Assembly: GCA_013397845.1 (NCBI GenBank)
Contig: VZTG01007687.1
Coordinates: 1 to 64,000 of the forward strand
From: Melanocharis versteri
Lineage: Eukaryota > Chordata > Aves > Passeriformes > Melanocharitidae
DNA length: 64,000 nt
Direction of reading: 5' to 3'
The translations under genes and the position numbers were made by a program. Positions 41,354-53,253 of the stretch are shown piece after piece (positions within the stretch are counted from its first letter, which is position 1; the number at the start of each line of letters is the position of its first letter). The notes beneath the pieces were generated by a model. That model saw only the letters and a list, made by a program, of their open reading frames with translations. It made no database searches and was not told where the DNA came from.

Positions 41354-42530
41354 AAACCACATGCACCAAGACAGATGCCCAAACCTGCCCAAACGGCAGC
41401 GCTCAAAGGGTGGGAACCCGTTGCCTTCCCTGTCCTTTTTCCTTCCCTCACACTATTTCAAAGTCCTTCTTCCACGGCATACCTTATATACAGATATGTA
41501 ATCAACCAATCAATCAATCTTTCTAGCTTTATTTACATGTGCCACCTTTTTTTTTCTTCCATTCCAGCTAAAATCACATTCCAGTGGATGCCTCTCATTG
41601 GCCATATTTTATCACAGGAAACACAACCACCAGTGGCAGTGCTGAAAACCCAGCATCTGAGCTGCCTTCACAGTTTTCATTCTACAGGGACACAGTTTTC
41701 CATTTTGTGTGGAAAATATTGCACTGTTTTGAATTACCACTACTAGACTCCAAGACAGCAATTTAATCAACTAGCCAGAAAATTGGGTGCATTTTGGTTT
41801 TAGATAAAAAGATGATCTCAACAGAAGGCAACAGATTTACAGCAAGGAAACTTCAGGTATCTCTGCACTTGAGAGGTAGAAGAATTTTTCCTGCTGAAAG
41901 TACAAATGTCAGGTCTTTAAAAGGAGTAACTACTTCTTATGTTGCCTGGCAAAGTGACATTAAAACATGCTGGATTAAGTAGATTTTTTTAAAGAAATCT
42001 TAAATTTCTTGAAATGGAAAAGCTTTTATAAGTAATACTGTGGAACAGTTTATACTGAGCTGTCATGTCTTGACAGGATCCAAATTTAGCATCTCATATT
42101 CAGAACAAGTTGTTCTCTGAGAGAGTTGGTAGTGAAGGACAGTTAGTGGTTAAAATCAGCAAGTTATTGTTAAAAGTGACAAAAAGTGATGTGAGTGACA
42201 ATACAGTATGTGTGATTTGTCCAACTGAGTGAACTGTTTTGGATTTAGGACAAACTCAATTATTAAAAAGGTCTGACATATAAAGCCACTAAATCATTTC
42301 TGAATTTGCTGTCAGGTGTGGAGTAGGACCAAAATATCATAGAATAAAGAACCAGTCTTAGTGCCATTAAACTATGAATCTCACCTTTCTGACACTGTGC
42401 CTGGCACAGCTGAAATGCAATGTCAGTTCTAAAGGACATGTCATGAAAATCCTCCTCCTACTCAGCAGAGCAAGTGGCCTGTCTTTTTTCTAAGGTCATC
42501 TTATCACTTTGGTCCTCAGAAGGACTTTCA

Positions 42531-42586
42531 AGTTAAAGGAATCTAGTTAAAGGAATCTAGTTAAAGGAATCTAGTTGAAGGAATCT
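42531..42586. repeat. 14-bp minisatellite, four copies
   Basis: The unit agttaaaggaatct occurs four times head to tail; the fourth copy differs by one base (agttgaag). It lies inside the inferred EPHA4 3'UTR, upstream of the distal poly(A) signals, so it would be transcribed in the long isoform. Nearly perfect copies suggest a recent expansion. Confidence 0.92.
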
Positions 42587-43505
42587 AACTTACATACTCT
42601 GTTCAAAAAGAGTAATAAAAGCGTTATTATAAATAAATTCAAGCCTCAGTGTGTTCAGAGCTTTACTGGATAAAGCTTTATCCTGTGTGACCTACTGAGG
42701 ACAACTACACTGCCATAGCAGTCTCCTCCACCTAGCAACCCAGGGGATGCTTCCAGTCACTCAACTTCCATCTAGTCCCTGGAGGAGGCAGAGGGCAGCT
42801 TTTCCATGCTCCATCCTGTTGGCCATATCTGCAGAGGGCTGTCAGGCCCAGCTGTGCAGTCTGCACCTGGCACTCACACCCACAGCCGTCCTGCTAATCC
42901 CTGATACCCACCCTACAAGGCTAGTTTCCAAAGTGGATTTGGTTCCCACAGCTGATCCAACAGGACCACAGTGCCTGAACTGTTACACTGCTGCATTGCA
43001 CAGAGCTGCCACCATGCCTGACACCCAAACTGCACAAAACCCACAAGGCTGCATGCACAACCCCATCTCCTTCTGCTCCCCGTCCCATAAAACCACTGAC
43101 CACAACTTAAACACGTCTTTCTAAAACCCAAGTATTGTTTTTACTGCTTGTTCGTGAGAGTGCAGAAAAAGTCTTTGGTTCTTCTTGGTGCATGTATGAG
43201 TATTTGTACTTTACACTATGGGATCCATTCGTGTTGAGCTTTTCCAACCACAGCATAAGGGCATCCCTACTGCTGTCAGTGTGAAGTGGGGTCAAGCTCT
43301 TAGCACTGAGCTGAGCCCCAAGACACTCCTACATCTTGTCTGCACACCCTACCAGGCAACAGCTTGACAACAATTTGAGATAGTGAAATTTTCACTACCA
43401 TCGAATAGAGCAAACAAAGGGAAAGGCTCAGCAATTAGTCTGGGAAACCAGCACAGATTTTTACAAACCAGTTAGGAACCCCAAATAATACATACCACAG
43501 CATTT

Positions 43506-43511
43506 TTTATT
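43506..43511 (-). terminator. Possible proximal poly(A) signal in EPHA4 3'UTR
   Basis: The minus strand has CAAAATAAAAAATG here, about 840 bases after the stop. The downstream sequence includes GTGGTATGTATTATTTGGGG, moderately GU-rich. It is a candidate tandem alternative site only. Confidence 0.25.
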
Positions 43512-44334
43512 TTGCCCCAACAGTGATGAAATCCTATCAGTTTACAAAATAAAGCACCATGAACATGTTGGACACTGTAATTCCACTGACCTTCCGTGAG
43601 GCAAAGGGAATAGTTTCTTGAAAGAGAAAAGAAGTCTGAAAGCTCCACAGCCACAATTGTCACAGCGGACTACTGGCAAGATGGCCACAAAAGTCTTTCA
43701 ATGGTAGGCTTCAGCACGGCACAACAGCCACGAACCTCCCCAGAAGTCCAGTTTTGCCCAGTAATCCACAAGGTGGGTCACTTCATGTCTCAAGCCCGTA
43801 AATGGGTAGATCACTAATTGGCAGGCACTGATTAACCACACGATATTCTCACAGAGGTTTCTGCAAGATGTTAGTGATGCATCAAGTCTGCAAAGAATAT
43901 CCTAGGGCAGGTTCTTCATTCCAGTGAAAGATGCACAACGGTGGTTTCACCCACAAATAAAACACTATGCTTGTAATCCTACGGGTCACAGGGAGAAGGA
44001 AAGTAATGCTGTTGTTTTTTAAGCACAGTATTTGGCAGCAAACATAGCATCAAAAGTTGAATGTGACTTTGTATTTATATAGATACATGTATTTTACATA
44101 TCATTGATCAACAGAGAAGTATGTTCCAAGAAACAATTTGTTCCAGGTCTGGTTTCAAATGACGGCTCGTCATTTCTGGTGGCCCCGCTCCCAACACACA
44201 CGCTCGGGTTCTGCAATCTGTACATCAAGGAATGCTGCAGATCTTTATTTCGACGGGCGAGGAGACGAAGTAAAAAAGTGCAGTTCTTCAATTAAAGTGC
44301 ATGGATGAGGTAAACTAATTTCAAGAGTTTTGAG

Positions 44335-44340
44335 TTTATT
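44335..44340 (-). terminator. AATAAA immediately after the stop codon
   Basis: On the minus strand the stop TGA is followed by GCCAGCACTG and then AATAAA. If used it would leave a 3'UTR of only about 30-40 bases. No clear GU-rich downstream element follows, so it is probably weak or silent. Confidence 0.2.
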
Positions 44341-44350
44341 CAGTGCTGGC

Positions 44351-44465
44351 TCAGACGGGAACCATCCTGCCATGCATCTGTTGCATTTGGGTGCGCATCG
44401 CTTGGACACTGCTCAGGATCTTGTTCTGGTGTGCCAGGGCTGTGATCCCGATCCTGGCCAGGTCC
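44351..44465 (-). CDS. EPHA4: EPHA4 last coding exon: SAM end and stop (949-986)
   Basis: The exon begins after acceptor TTCCACAG and contributes 115 coding bases to the TGA at 44353-44351. It encodes DLARIGITALAHQNKILSSV, the last SAM helices, then a Gln- and Met-rich tail ending in MVPV. The terminal V-P-V resembles a PDZ-binding tail, and this tail distinguishes EPHA4 from other EPHA members. The preceding intron is only 274 bp. A poly(A)-signal hexamer lies about 10 bases after the stop. Confidence 0.96.
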
Positions 44466-44739
44466 CTGTGGAAAGCAAGAGAAGAAGGAGGGGCTGAGAA
44501 CTGTGGATCAGATGCGGGTGCAGAGAAAAACCACAAGCAGCATTAGCAAAAGCAAGGCAGATGTACAGAAATGTTTAATTAAATAAGCGGAGGCACTGTG
44601 GAGGCATTTTAAAGTTATCCTCCATCCAAATGAAAGGCATTCCATTCCTTTAATGAGTGTAATGATATGCAGCACAAAGCAAAAGAGGCTGATTAAATCC
44701 AGATTTACCAGTTTTTTTGTTATATTGCTGAGTACTTAC
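44466..44739 (-). other. EPHA4 intron between the two SAM exons
   Basis: A short 274-bp intron with GTAAGT donor and TTCCACAG acceptor. A T-rich run (gtttttttgttat on plus) sits close to the donor side. Nothing else is recognised. Confidence 0.9.
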
Positions 44740-44895
44740 TCCTGGTTCATATGCACCACAGCCTCTAGGGTGGTATAGCCAGCAGCTGTGAAGTTATCCT
44801 TGTATCGCTCCATTTTCATGGCTTGGAGCCAGTCACTGACAGAAACAACCGCCGAGAACTCAGGGGAGCTGGGATCCAGCAGGGCTGTGCTAGGT
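44740..44895 (-). CDS. EPHA4: EPHA4 exon: SAM domain, first part (897-949)
   Basis: This 156-bp exon has acceptor CATCCAG and donor GA|GTAAGT. It encodes the linker PSTALLDPSSPEFSAVVSV and the first helices of the sterile alpha motif domain (DWLQAMKMERYKDNF, then YTTLEAVVHMNQ). Y928 within MERYKDNF is the conserved SAM tyrosine reported as a phosphorylation site in Eph receptors. The SAM domain mediates receptor clustering and binding to other SAM proteins (established knowledge). Confidence 0.96.
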
Positions 44896-47314
44896 CTGGA
44901 TGCCAAACAGTGAAAGGACAGAGAAATGGTGTCAGCTGGATTATGAACCACAAACCAAAGTCTGGTCTCTGCAACAATCACCCTCAATGATGAGGGAAAG
45001 CAAGGGCAAGAGGCTGTGTCCAACAAAAAGGGTGGCTCTGCACATCAACTCAGATCAATGCAAGAAACTGAACAAGATGCAAAGTAATACGCCAATTTTT
45101 GCTAAGAATTAATTTGACCTGAGGTTTCTATTTTTGGTTTGAGATCCAATTTGAACCACAATACAGCTTACGATTTCCACCTCAGATAAAACCAAGTTCA
45201 TAGAAAATGCTTTTACTCCCCGAAACAAAGAAGATGGCAATGCTAGAAGGCGTTCGGCCTACTGAGTCTGTATCTCACGGGCAGCAATGCCAGACCTTGC
45301 CAACTCTGTATGTGTCAGAATTCAGCTCAGCAGCTATAGAAACACTACTGAAGTATGTGCAAAGAACTGGGAGCTCACACCCTGCCAGACTGGTTTGGAG
45401 GGTAAAACTCAGGGCGGGTTCAGATAACTCCTGTTTCTAGCCAGCTCTGCTCAGTGCATTCAATCAAACTCAGGACAGCAGGGAGTTAATCCCCTCTTTA
45501 ATCAATCCATTCCTGACCGCAGTGTGTGCCAGGAGTGGCGAGAATCACACGAGCTTTGATCTTTGTTTGAACTGTGGAATGTGCTTCTCATTTTGCCTTG
45601 CACAGTTTTGCCAATAATTACTTTTACAACATTTTCTTCTCTTATTGATATTGCATTTATTATTTCGTGTCTATTGTAAGTCATAGTTTCATTAAAGCAC
45701 TAAAATTACTATTATCTATCTAATCAAAACAATTATCATTTAGCAATTTATTTGAAAATGCACATCATCAAAGACTAGGTGTGCAATAGCATGGTTAGGT
45801 CTTGTCTGAGGCATTGAGTACACGCTGGTAATATTTGGTTCAACTCTTTTACATTATGTAACACAAGACCAATGATGGTAACCTATTTATATATAATTAT
45901 GTTTTATGTATAAAGTCATATATTAATAATGTTGCATGCATATTTTAAATTCCTATTCTGAAGACAGGAAAAATATTTATAAACAGCCATGAACATGAAA
46001 TGACCTTGAATAGACTGTTAACTTACATACATACACACAGAATGACCTTGAACGGGTTATTAACTATTGGAAAACCTATACATTTTCAAAGAGCACCTGT
46101 AAATTGAAAAGAAAGCAAAATGGAGGAGCTCATACGGCGATTCTTCAATCAAATTATCACAGCAGATCATATTGTGATTCTCACCACGTAAATTATTTAA
46201 GCCTCAAGGGAAGGATACATTTTTGCCAGGCTCTCAGTGCAATTAGGGCAATCTGGAAGACATGGTTCTAGTGGCCTCACAGGATTAATGATCCCTCTTC
46301 TGGTGACATACATTGTAAGCAAGACTCACAAAGGGACATACAAGTTTAAAAAAGGATGTTGTTCTGTTGGAGGCTGAGACAGAATCTCTGTTACTCCCTC
46401 ACTGGATTCAAGAAACTTAATTTTGCATTGTCTAATGCATATTTTTGTACCTTCCCTCCTACTAAAACACATTTTCCTATTATCTTCCTCATTTCTTTTA
46501 AGGTTTTTTTCTGTATTTGCTGTAAGCAAATCTACCTGACAAAGCAGAGACATTTGAAAAAAACAGACCAAAGCTGGTAGAGATTAGTAAAGCTCCTATT
46601 ACTCCAACAGTGTTTCACCAGCTTAAACAAACTGCTGATCTGTCCCAACAAAGATATTTTGGTTTTACCCTACAACTCTGGGAGTTTCCTTCCTTCTGCA
46701 CTTCTCTTGCACGTACCAGGTACCCATGCTTAGCAAACAAAACAAACGTAATGTGGGATCGGTGAAGACATGAAACTGGCTTTCCACAAAATTAAATTCA
46801 AATTCACATAAAAATTAATCCACACCTTCCCAATGCCTGCAAGGCATTGGCTGTAATGCTGTAATGCTCATTTGCAAATCCTACACAAATCTAGGGTTTA
46901 TAAAACTTGATGATGTGCTTTTCCTGCAGAAAACCACATTACTCCTGTTAGCTGCACTGATTGAAGTGACCCTACCCACTCAAGCCCTTTCACCAGGGGA
47001 AGAAGGGGAAAGAAGCAGCTATCTTTGCCTTCCAAGAGAGCTTGCCTGCATCAGGATGTGCTTAAGGCTGTGCTGGAGACTTGCTCAGCATTGGCATGAT
47101 CCAGCAGCAGTTCTGCTCACTCCCCTTTCCTCCTGGCAGGGCTGGTGAGCCTGGGTGCCCCAGGGGCCACATGGAGCCAGCAGAGCCCTGTGCTCGCCCA
47201 GGCGGAGCAGTGGCTGCTGTGCAGGCTGGCCCTGCAGAGCTGTGTGCCACCTGCACTCTGCCTGTCACCTCCCCTGCGCTCCCTCGTACGTCACCATTAC
47301 AGAGCACAGCTGAC
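44896..47314 (-). other. EPHA4 intron (2.4 kb) with duplicated nuclear-receptor half-site
   Basis: This intron is AT-rich apart from a GC-rich end near the upstream exon (about 47080-47310). It contains a local imperfect duplication at 45998-46065, described separately. Open frames on both strands here are short and show no family resemblance. No repeat family was recognised. Confidence 0.85.
45998..46065. repeat. Tandem 42-bp imperfect duplication with TCAAGGTCA sites
   Basis: Two copies of a roughly 26-base segment (aatgaccttgaa then ...ttaact) start 42 bases apart. Each contains tgaccttga, the reverse of TCAAGGTCA, the extended half-site bound by ERR and NR5A nuclear receptors (established motif). 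A short catacatacacac run lies between the copies. Binding is untested. Confidence 0.7.
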
Positions 47315-47508
47315 CTGGAGCTCTCGCTGCCTGTCCTCTTCAAGCTGTTGGGGTTGCGGATGAGCTTGTCCAGCATGTTGACGATCTGTCCAAATTTGGG
47401 CCGGTCGCTGCGCTCCTTCTGCCAGCAGTCCAACATCAGCTGGTGGAGCGCGATGGGGCAGTCCATCGGCGGGGGCAGCCGGTACCCTTCCTCGATGGCT
47501 TTAATCAC
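47315..47508 (-). CDS. EPHA4: EPHA4 exon: end of kinase and linker (833-897)
   Basis: This 194-bp exon has acceptor TTTGTAG and donor AG|GTCAGC. It encodes VIKAIEEGYRLPPPMDCP, then the CWQKERSDRPKF segment with the structural arginine of the kinase C-lobe, then the last helices and the linker LKRTGSESS toward the SAM domain, ending two bases into an Arg codon. An open frame runs on past the donor into a GC-rich intron, but homology stops at the donor and the next exon resumes in the expected phase. Confidence 0.96.
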
Positions 47509-49897
47509 CTACAAATGGCACAATTAGGAAGACATTAGAGAACATCAGACACTGCTCAGTCTACCAGCTGAGTACTGTTTATCCTAGGGCCATCCTGACT
47601 ATGGTGACAAATCCCCAGTTAAGTGATACAACATGGAAAATTGCACTCGGACTCAGGCAGCTGGTGGCCTCAGAACTGTCATTTCTCCTCAGCAATTTAA
47701 AACTAGACGGGTACAGCACCCAGAGCAGACATCAGATACGGCAGGGCAGCGTGTCATGAAAAAGCACATGGGATACAGGGATGGCAGAAGAGCCCTGGTT
47801 AGAAATAAGCAACTAGCCTCCTTGGATAGAGGGCTGGAGAAGCAACAGCTCTACAGCAAGTGTTTACTATCAGTCAGTTTTGGGTGCAATATGTCAAGAC
47901 TGTATTTTCCCCATCATTCTTAAGGTACAGCAGAGATCACTCCCTCCCCCCGTCCTCCTGGACTAGCTCATCTCTGTCAGTAATACAGGCCTTGCAGAGA
48001 ACCTGTTCTCACTGCTATATGCTCTGAGCCAGGAAATGCAGAGATGGGAACCCTTTTGTGCAATTTTACAGAAGTCAAACACAGCTTAAGTATGTATTTC
48101 ATATTTAACAGAATCCAGAGAAACTCAGACTGAAGTCACTTCAAACCCTCTACAAAGCACTCCAGAGGCTCTAATGGCTTCTTAGCTCTCTCAGGAGAAT
48201 GGGACACAACCAGAACTCAATTTTGACATGACAGGGACATGACCCAGGAGCCTTCAGATCTGAATGAATCGATATGACACTGCTGGCAGGACTCACCATG
48301 AGACTAGAGACCAGGAGTGCTCAGAGACTGAGTTGCACTAAATTCCCTCCTTCTGGACTTGTCCAATTAGTGGCTAAAATCCACTGGGAGGACAAGCTGA
48401 GGGATACGTTTGCATTATTAGCAGCTATTCAGTGACCACAAACAAAGTGGCTCTCACTCCTTCAGAAAGTATGAAGATCCTTTTGATTTCTCTTGATTCA
48501 ACAGACACCGAATATAATTTGAAATCCACTTCTGCTTTGTTGTGAGAAGCACTGCTCTTGCCATCATTAAGGAGAAAAAAAGACATGTCTATGCTATGGA
48601 CTGTAAGGAGTGTGCAGAGACAGTAATATTGGCTTTCCCTGTCTTGTTCAAGACAGCTTTTCAAAGTGCTCTAGCAGTGCACAGTCGCAGTGAACACCAG
48701 CCTAACATAAACTGCTCTAATAAAAACAGCTCTGTTTGTTGCAGTGAGCTCCACCGTGCTGTGCAGACATGCCTGATACAACCGAGACACATCTGGTGTT
48801 ATATTTTCTTGCTAAGTCTTGATGACTTCCTGTTAGCAAAAGGAAGGCAAGATTGGGTGCCAGAAGAGACATTTCACATCAGAAGGAAATTAAAATTATA
48901 TCCCCCATTTAGATTAAATCCCATCCGCATCTAGACACTCTTTGAAAATGTTCAGCTCTACAGAAGAAAGCAGATGACTTGTAAAATGCCTTAACCACGC
49001 CCATGGCTGTATATTCAGATTACCATTTTCTTCTTCCTTTATTTGCTTGAAAATCCCCTGGGAAAAGAATTATGGATAATCTAGGCCTCATTTTCACTGG
49101 GATTTTTTTTTTTAATTTAATAAAAATTCTATTAGCAAAAGCTCTTGTTAGCATTATTATTAAATACTCTTCTGGAACAGCAGCCATTGTGCACAGTCCC
49201 TCCTGGAACACAAGAAGTAGTCCAGATGGTATGGTTAAACAGGACATGCATAATTTAAGAATGGTCATTTACAAAAGCTCCTTTTTAATGCCCTCAGGGG
49301 GCAGCTATGCCATTCTCATAAAGATGCTCTGACTGATAATCAGAATTGGATTTCCTATATGTTGATTTAGATATCCTACAAGAAATAAAATCACCTGGAA
49401 GAGTTATAATCATAGTGGAGCTCCAAGAATTAACTACCAATAGGAAGCCAAATTAAATTCAAGTGTTTTTCTCTTAAAGACATTCAGTAAACTCAAGATT
49501 TAACACGAACATTCAAGTCTTCCTTCTCTTGACACTATGACAGTTTAAATATATCAGTTTCTTTTTCCTCCATTTTTCTTCAATTGCTTTTTTTTTTTAA
49601 ATTAAAAATACCAAACCAAATAAACCCCATGCACAAGGTATAGACCCTAACTTGAGAGTCCCTTATTCCATGACCACAGACGAAGCTTGAAGTACTCAAG
49701 GAATCTTCATTCCAGAGAGGTTCCCTGAGAAAACAGGAGTCTACCACCCATGATATCCTTTTAAAAGCCTGGAATAAACATCTTACAGCCATACAGCAAT
49801 TGCCACAGAAACACATCAGCAGACATCTAAGGACAAAGATAAAGGCATGGGGGCGGAAGGGAGAGAAAATGCAGAGGAAGCTCAGAGGGAGACTCAC
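47509..49897 (-). other. EPHA4 intron (2.4 kb), no further feature seen
   Basis: Donor GTGAGT and acceptor TTTGTAG. The intron is AT-rich with T-runs near 49104 and 49589 and no recognisable transposon or RNA gene. ORFs inside, including a 130-codon frame at 48542-48934 on plus, show no known domain. Confidence 0.85.
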
Positions 49898-50047
49898 ATC
49901 TTGATTGGACATGTCCCAGTAAGGTCTTTCCCCGTAGGACATCACTTCCCACATGACGATGCCGTAGCTCCACACGTCGCTGGCGGAGGTGAATTTGCGG
50001 TAGGCGATGGCCTCAGGAGCAGTCCACCTGATGGGGATCTTGCCACC
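49898..50047 (-). CDS. EPHA4: EPHA4 exon: kinase C-lobe with APE motif (783-832)
   Basis: This 150-bp exon is 50 codons and phase 0, with acceptor GGTGGCAG and donor GTGAGT. It encodes GGKIPIRWTAPEA, whose KIPIRWTAPE sequence is the tyrosine-kinase-specific substrate-binding P+1 loop, then SDVWSYGIVMWEVMSYGERPYW, the alpha-F helix with the invariant Asp. It ends at DMSNQD. Its third codon positions are visibly GC-rich compared with the AT-rich introns around it. Confidence 0.97.
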
Positions 50048-52549
50048 CTGCCACCAAGAAATGGAACCACAGGCCAGTGAGTCACTGACCCGGTAGTGTG
50101 CGTGGCTGACACTGTTCTACACATTCAAAATACAAAATGGTTTTTTGTGTACAACTCCAGAGCCCTTCTTAAAAAGGCATCCACTTTCTCTCCTGCTTGC
50201 CATAAAGCTGTCAGATCCAACCAGGAGGCAATGCGGCCCATCTGTTTTCTTTAGTCACAAGGAGGCGAAGCAGTAAATTGTTAAATGTATTTTTATCAGC
50301 CCTCCAAGAGATCTCTGCTTAGGGCTATGCTGAAGCCTGAGAACAAGCCAGGGGTTTTACAAAGTATATATCAGAGATTTAGTTGACAAAACAAATAAGT
50401 ACACGCTGTTAATTATGATTTCCTTGCTTGCCTGTCTGACCTGTTTGGCCTGTTTCATAAAAATGGGATTATAAACATTTTACTTTTCAAAAAGGTAAAA
50501 TAAAGAAAGGATAAACTGGGAAGATTTATAAATACAGTGGTGTTTCCCATGGGCAATATCCCAACTCCTACCAGAGATGTGAGAGGGCAAGCAAGCCTCT
50601 GGGCTCTCCCAGACCCTGGGGGAGGAGTTCAACACCAGACCAGGGTACAAGACTGCTTTTGATACCTGTTGGAGAAAGCTGCCTCTTCTTACAATACTTC
50701 TTTTTAAACAAATAAAAACACTTGGCCATTTGATTTGGGCCACTGATGTTCTACATTGTTTAAAAAGGAACTCACTCCATCCTGTTTATCTGATTTTGCC
50801 TTAGCTGAGTGATCCCAGGCCAGAGATTTTTCCTTCTGTTTATGCTAATATGCAAGGTGTTTTTAATTGAGCTTTTGGTTTCCTGCAGTTCCATCTGGGG
50901 AATGACTTAAGCTGAACAAAAGTTTTTGGGTTTTTTTTCATATGCTTTTATGCTTTTCTGATTAAGTTTATTTTGGTAGTTTTTGTTCCCAGCCACATCC
51001 TAGATAGCTTTTATCCATAACTGAGTGTAGTGTGTGCATACTTAACAGTATATTGTTCTACTATATCTCTCAAGCGTTTAATATGGACTGGTTCCAAAGC
51101 CAAGCGAAATCAAAAGGGGTCCTTCTCCTGGCTGCTTCAGCCTTTGCAACAGGCCCTTTGTGAATCAGGTTGTGGCAATATGTGCCTTGGTGACCATAGG
51201 GTGCTCTCACTTTAATGAGTTACTAAAAGGAGCAGAATGCATCATTCTCTTAAAAAATCTTGCTTTAAAAATTGCATTCTACTGCAGCCTCTCTGGTTAT
51301 GCAAAAGCTTTATTCCTCCTTTTAGACACAGATGTGCCGACACTGTTTATACATGGCTGTCATTCTAAAAATTGTCAATAAGCTCTTTAAATTTAGCTGC
51401 TTGAGCACAGTGGAGTTAATTCAAATATTCCTGATCCTTCATTAGTGATACCAAATGAAGACAATGACTGTAAAGCAAATGTCATTGACTCTCTCTAGTT
51501 TACTCCTGAGAGCCAACAATACCATATCTCCATTTGCCAAATTCAAAGAGAAGCTTTTCAGTAATTTCTGTCTTGCCCTTGTGTGCTTGTCTAACTCTGA
51601 TTCCCCTAAATACAGTTTTTCAAACCTCTGCTTCTGCTTCTTCCCCTTGCCACCCTTATAAGTGAGAGATACCAAGGCTGGTCAGCATTTAATACTACAT
51701 GAGTCTATCCTTTCCTATAATGAGCTGTGAATCCATTAAAGGATGAGTGTTGGGATTAAACGGCAAGATCTGAGTGCTGCAAACAAACTCAGCACTAGGG
51801 AAAACAGATGGAGAATGGCAGATACTGAAAAACGAAGAAAATAAGCAATTAAAAAGGAGACTTTATAAACTGATGTTTTTCTCTTCACGTGCTCGTTGAT
51901 ATCAGAGGTATTGGTACACAGGCTGGTAATGGCTGGGATGTTGTTTTGTGGCCAGAAGTACTTGCATTAGCCCTACTCCCTGTGCAGCATATTAAAATGG
52001 CTTTAGCAAAATTACCTAACAGCGGGATGCTGAAATATAGATAAAATGGGAAAGAAACAAAAAATGGGAATGCAGGCCTAACACTTTTCCCAGTCCAAAT
52101 CATTTAGGTCAAATTTATGACTGGCTTTGTGACGGGCAAAAGTGGATGCATCTTTTTTATTTTTTTGTGGTGTGTCTACACCTGCTGTATCAAACATGAG
52201 TAGGACTAGCCACTTGGAAACCACGTTTGTAGATATCAGAAGAAACAGAAGTCCAGGCTCTAATTTCTGGCATCAGATTGCTGTCACGTGCTGTACCACG
52301 TTTAAGGAACAAGAGGAATACATGAGTCACATCCTCAGAGAAGAAACACTGCTGTGGCCACTGCTGTAGCATCAACAGCATATCAATTTATAGGAGCTAT
52401 GGAGCCTGGGCCAATGTTTACTTTTAGGCTGTGATTTAGGTTTTCACTTGTGACTGAGACTATTTAAACAAACCACTGTCACCTCCCACACAGTCAGACA
52501 AAACCCACACACAGGCATGACAACATGGCCATTTTCCTTCCCTCCTTAC
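50048..52549 (-). other. EPHA4 intron (2.5 kb), no further feature seen
   Basis: Donor GTAAGG and acceptor GGTGGCAG. The sequence is mixed AT-rich with pyrimidine-rich stretches around 50870-50990. No coding, repeat or RNA feature could be supported. Confidence 0.85.
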
Positions 52550-52759
52550 CCGTGTGGTGTAAGCTGCCTCAGGGTCATCTTCCAGGACCCGAGACATGCC
52601 AAAATCAGACACTTTGCAGACCAGGTTGCTGTTGACCAGAATGTTGCGAGCAGCAAGATCCCGATGCACGTAGCTCATGTCAGACAGGTACTTCATCCCC
52701 GAGCCAATGCCACGGAGCATCCCCACCAACTGGATGACTGTGAATCTGCCATCGTTCTT
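52550..52759 (-). CDS. EPHA4: EPHA4 exon: catalytic and activation loops (713-782)
   Basis: This 210-bp exon is exactly 70 codons and phase 0 at both ends, with acceptor ATATGCAG and donor GTAAGG. It contains the catalytic loop HRDLAARN with the proton acceptor D746, the magnesium-binding DFG motif (D764), and the activation loop with autophosphorylation tyrosine Y779 (EAAYTTR). Because it is in phase, skipping this exon would leave the frame open but delete the catalytic centre. No substitution is seen at a catalytic position, so this is not a pseudokinase such as EPHA10 or EPHB6. Confidence 0.97.
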
Positions 52760-53222
52760 CTGCATATGGGGAAAGGAGCAAAATCGCAGAGCATTAAGCT
52801 AAAAGCTACATTATTGCCACTGCTGAAATTGGCAAAGAGCAGAGCTGCGGATTCCCATCCTCTCTCAAATAAAAAGCAATGTTATTTCCTCACTCTCCTC
52901 ACCAGTGTCTATAATTCCCCAGTAAAGCAGAAACCCAGAGGTTCTGTCACAGCTTTCTACGATGCAGCAACCCATTTGCAATGAATCTGATTTTAATGAG
53001 TACAGCACTGCAATGCTTTCAAAAATGGACCAAATCAGAACTGTTCACATTAAACATGGATTATTTAAGATCCTGCTATTTTAAAAATTAATTTATTCTA
53101 TATTCTTCCACTTTATATTTATTCTGGTTTCTGATAGAAACAACACCAGAAAACAGAATTTCCCAAGTACTAACATAATTTCTTTAAAACTGAGCAAGTT
53201 TCAGTATCTTTCAGAAGGAAGG

Positions 53223-53253
<31 letters not shown>

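Larger units (their letters stand above)
38885..44350 (-). other. EPHA4: EPHA4 3' untranslated region (distal end inferred)
   Basis: The 3'UTR follows the stop directly. It is mostly AT-rich with ATTTA elements and T-runs. Several AATAAA hexamers occur in the sense (minus) direction at 44335, 44244, 43506, 41348, 39221 and 38901. The stretch from about 38880 to 39370 is dense in T- and A-rich sequence like a terminal UTR and ends with a good signal followed by a T-rich downstream element, so I set the distal end there. The known mammalian transcript has a 3'UTR nearer 3 kb, which would fit the 41348 signal instead. A visibly GC-rich block at about 39440-39990 interrupts the AT-rich UTR and is open in several frames on both strands only because it is GC-rich. 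A 14-bp minisatellite lies at 42531-42586. Confidence 0.6.

Noticed and set aside
42330..42345. TCATAGAAT-like sequence resembling the CR1 3' end
   Set aside because: Only one copy of the 8-mer is present and the adjoining sequence does not follow the CR1 3' end.
44094..44291. A 65-codon minus-strand frame just after the EPHA4 stop
   Set aside because: It lies in the 3'UTR, does not start at an ATG in good context, and the sequence reads as UTR.
47062..47508. A 148-codon minus-strand open frame extending beyond the kinase exon
   Set aside because: EPHA4 homology stops at the AG|GTCAGC donor at 47315 and resumes in phase at 44895; the rest is a readthrough of GC-rich intron.
52460..52549. 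Open frame continuing past the catalytic-loop exon
   Set aside because: The CGG|GTAAGG donor is clear and the next exon begins with the expected GGK, so the extension is intronic.
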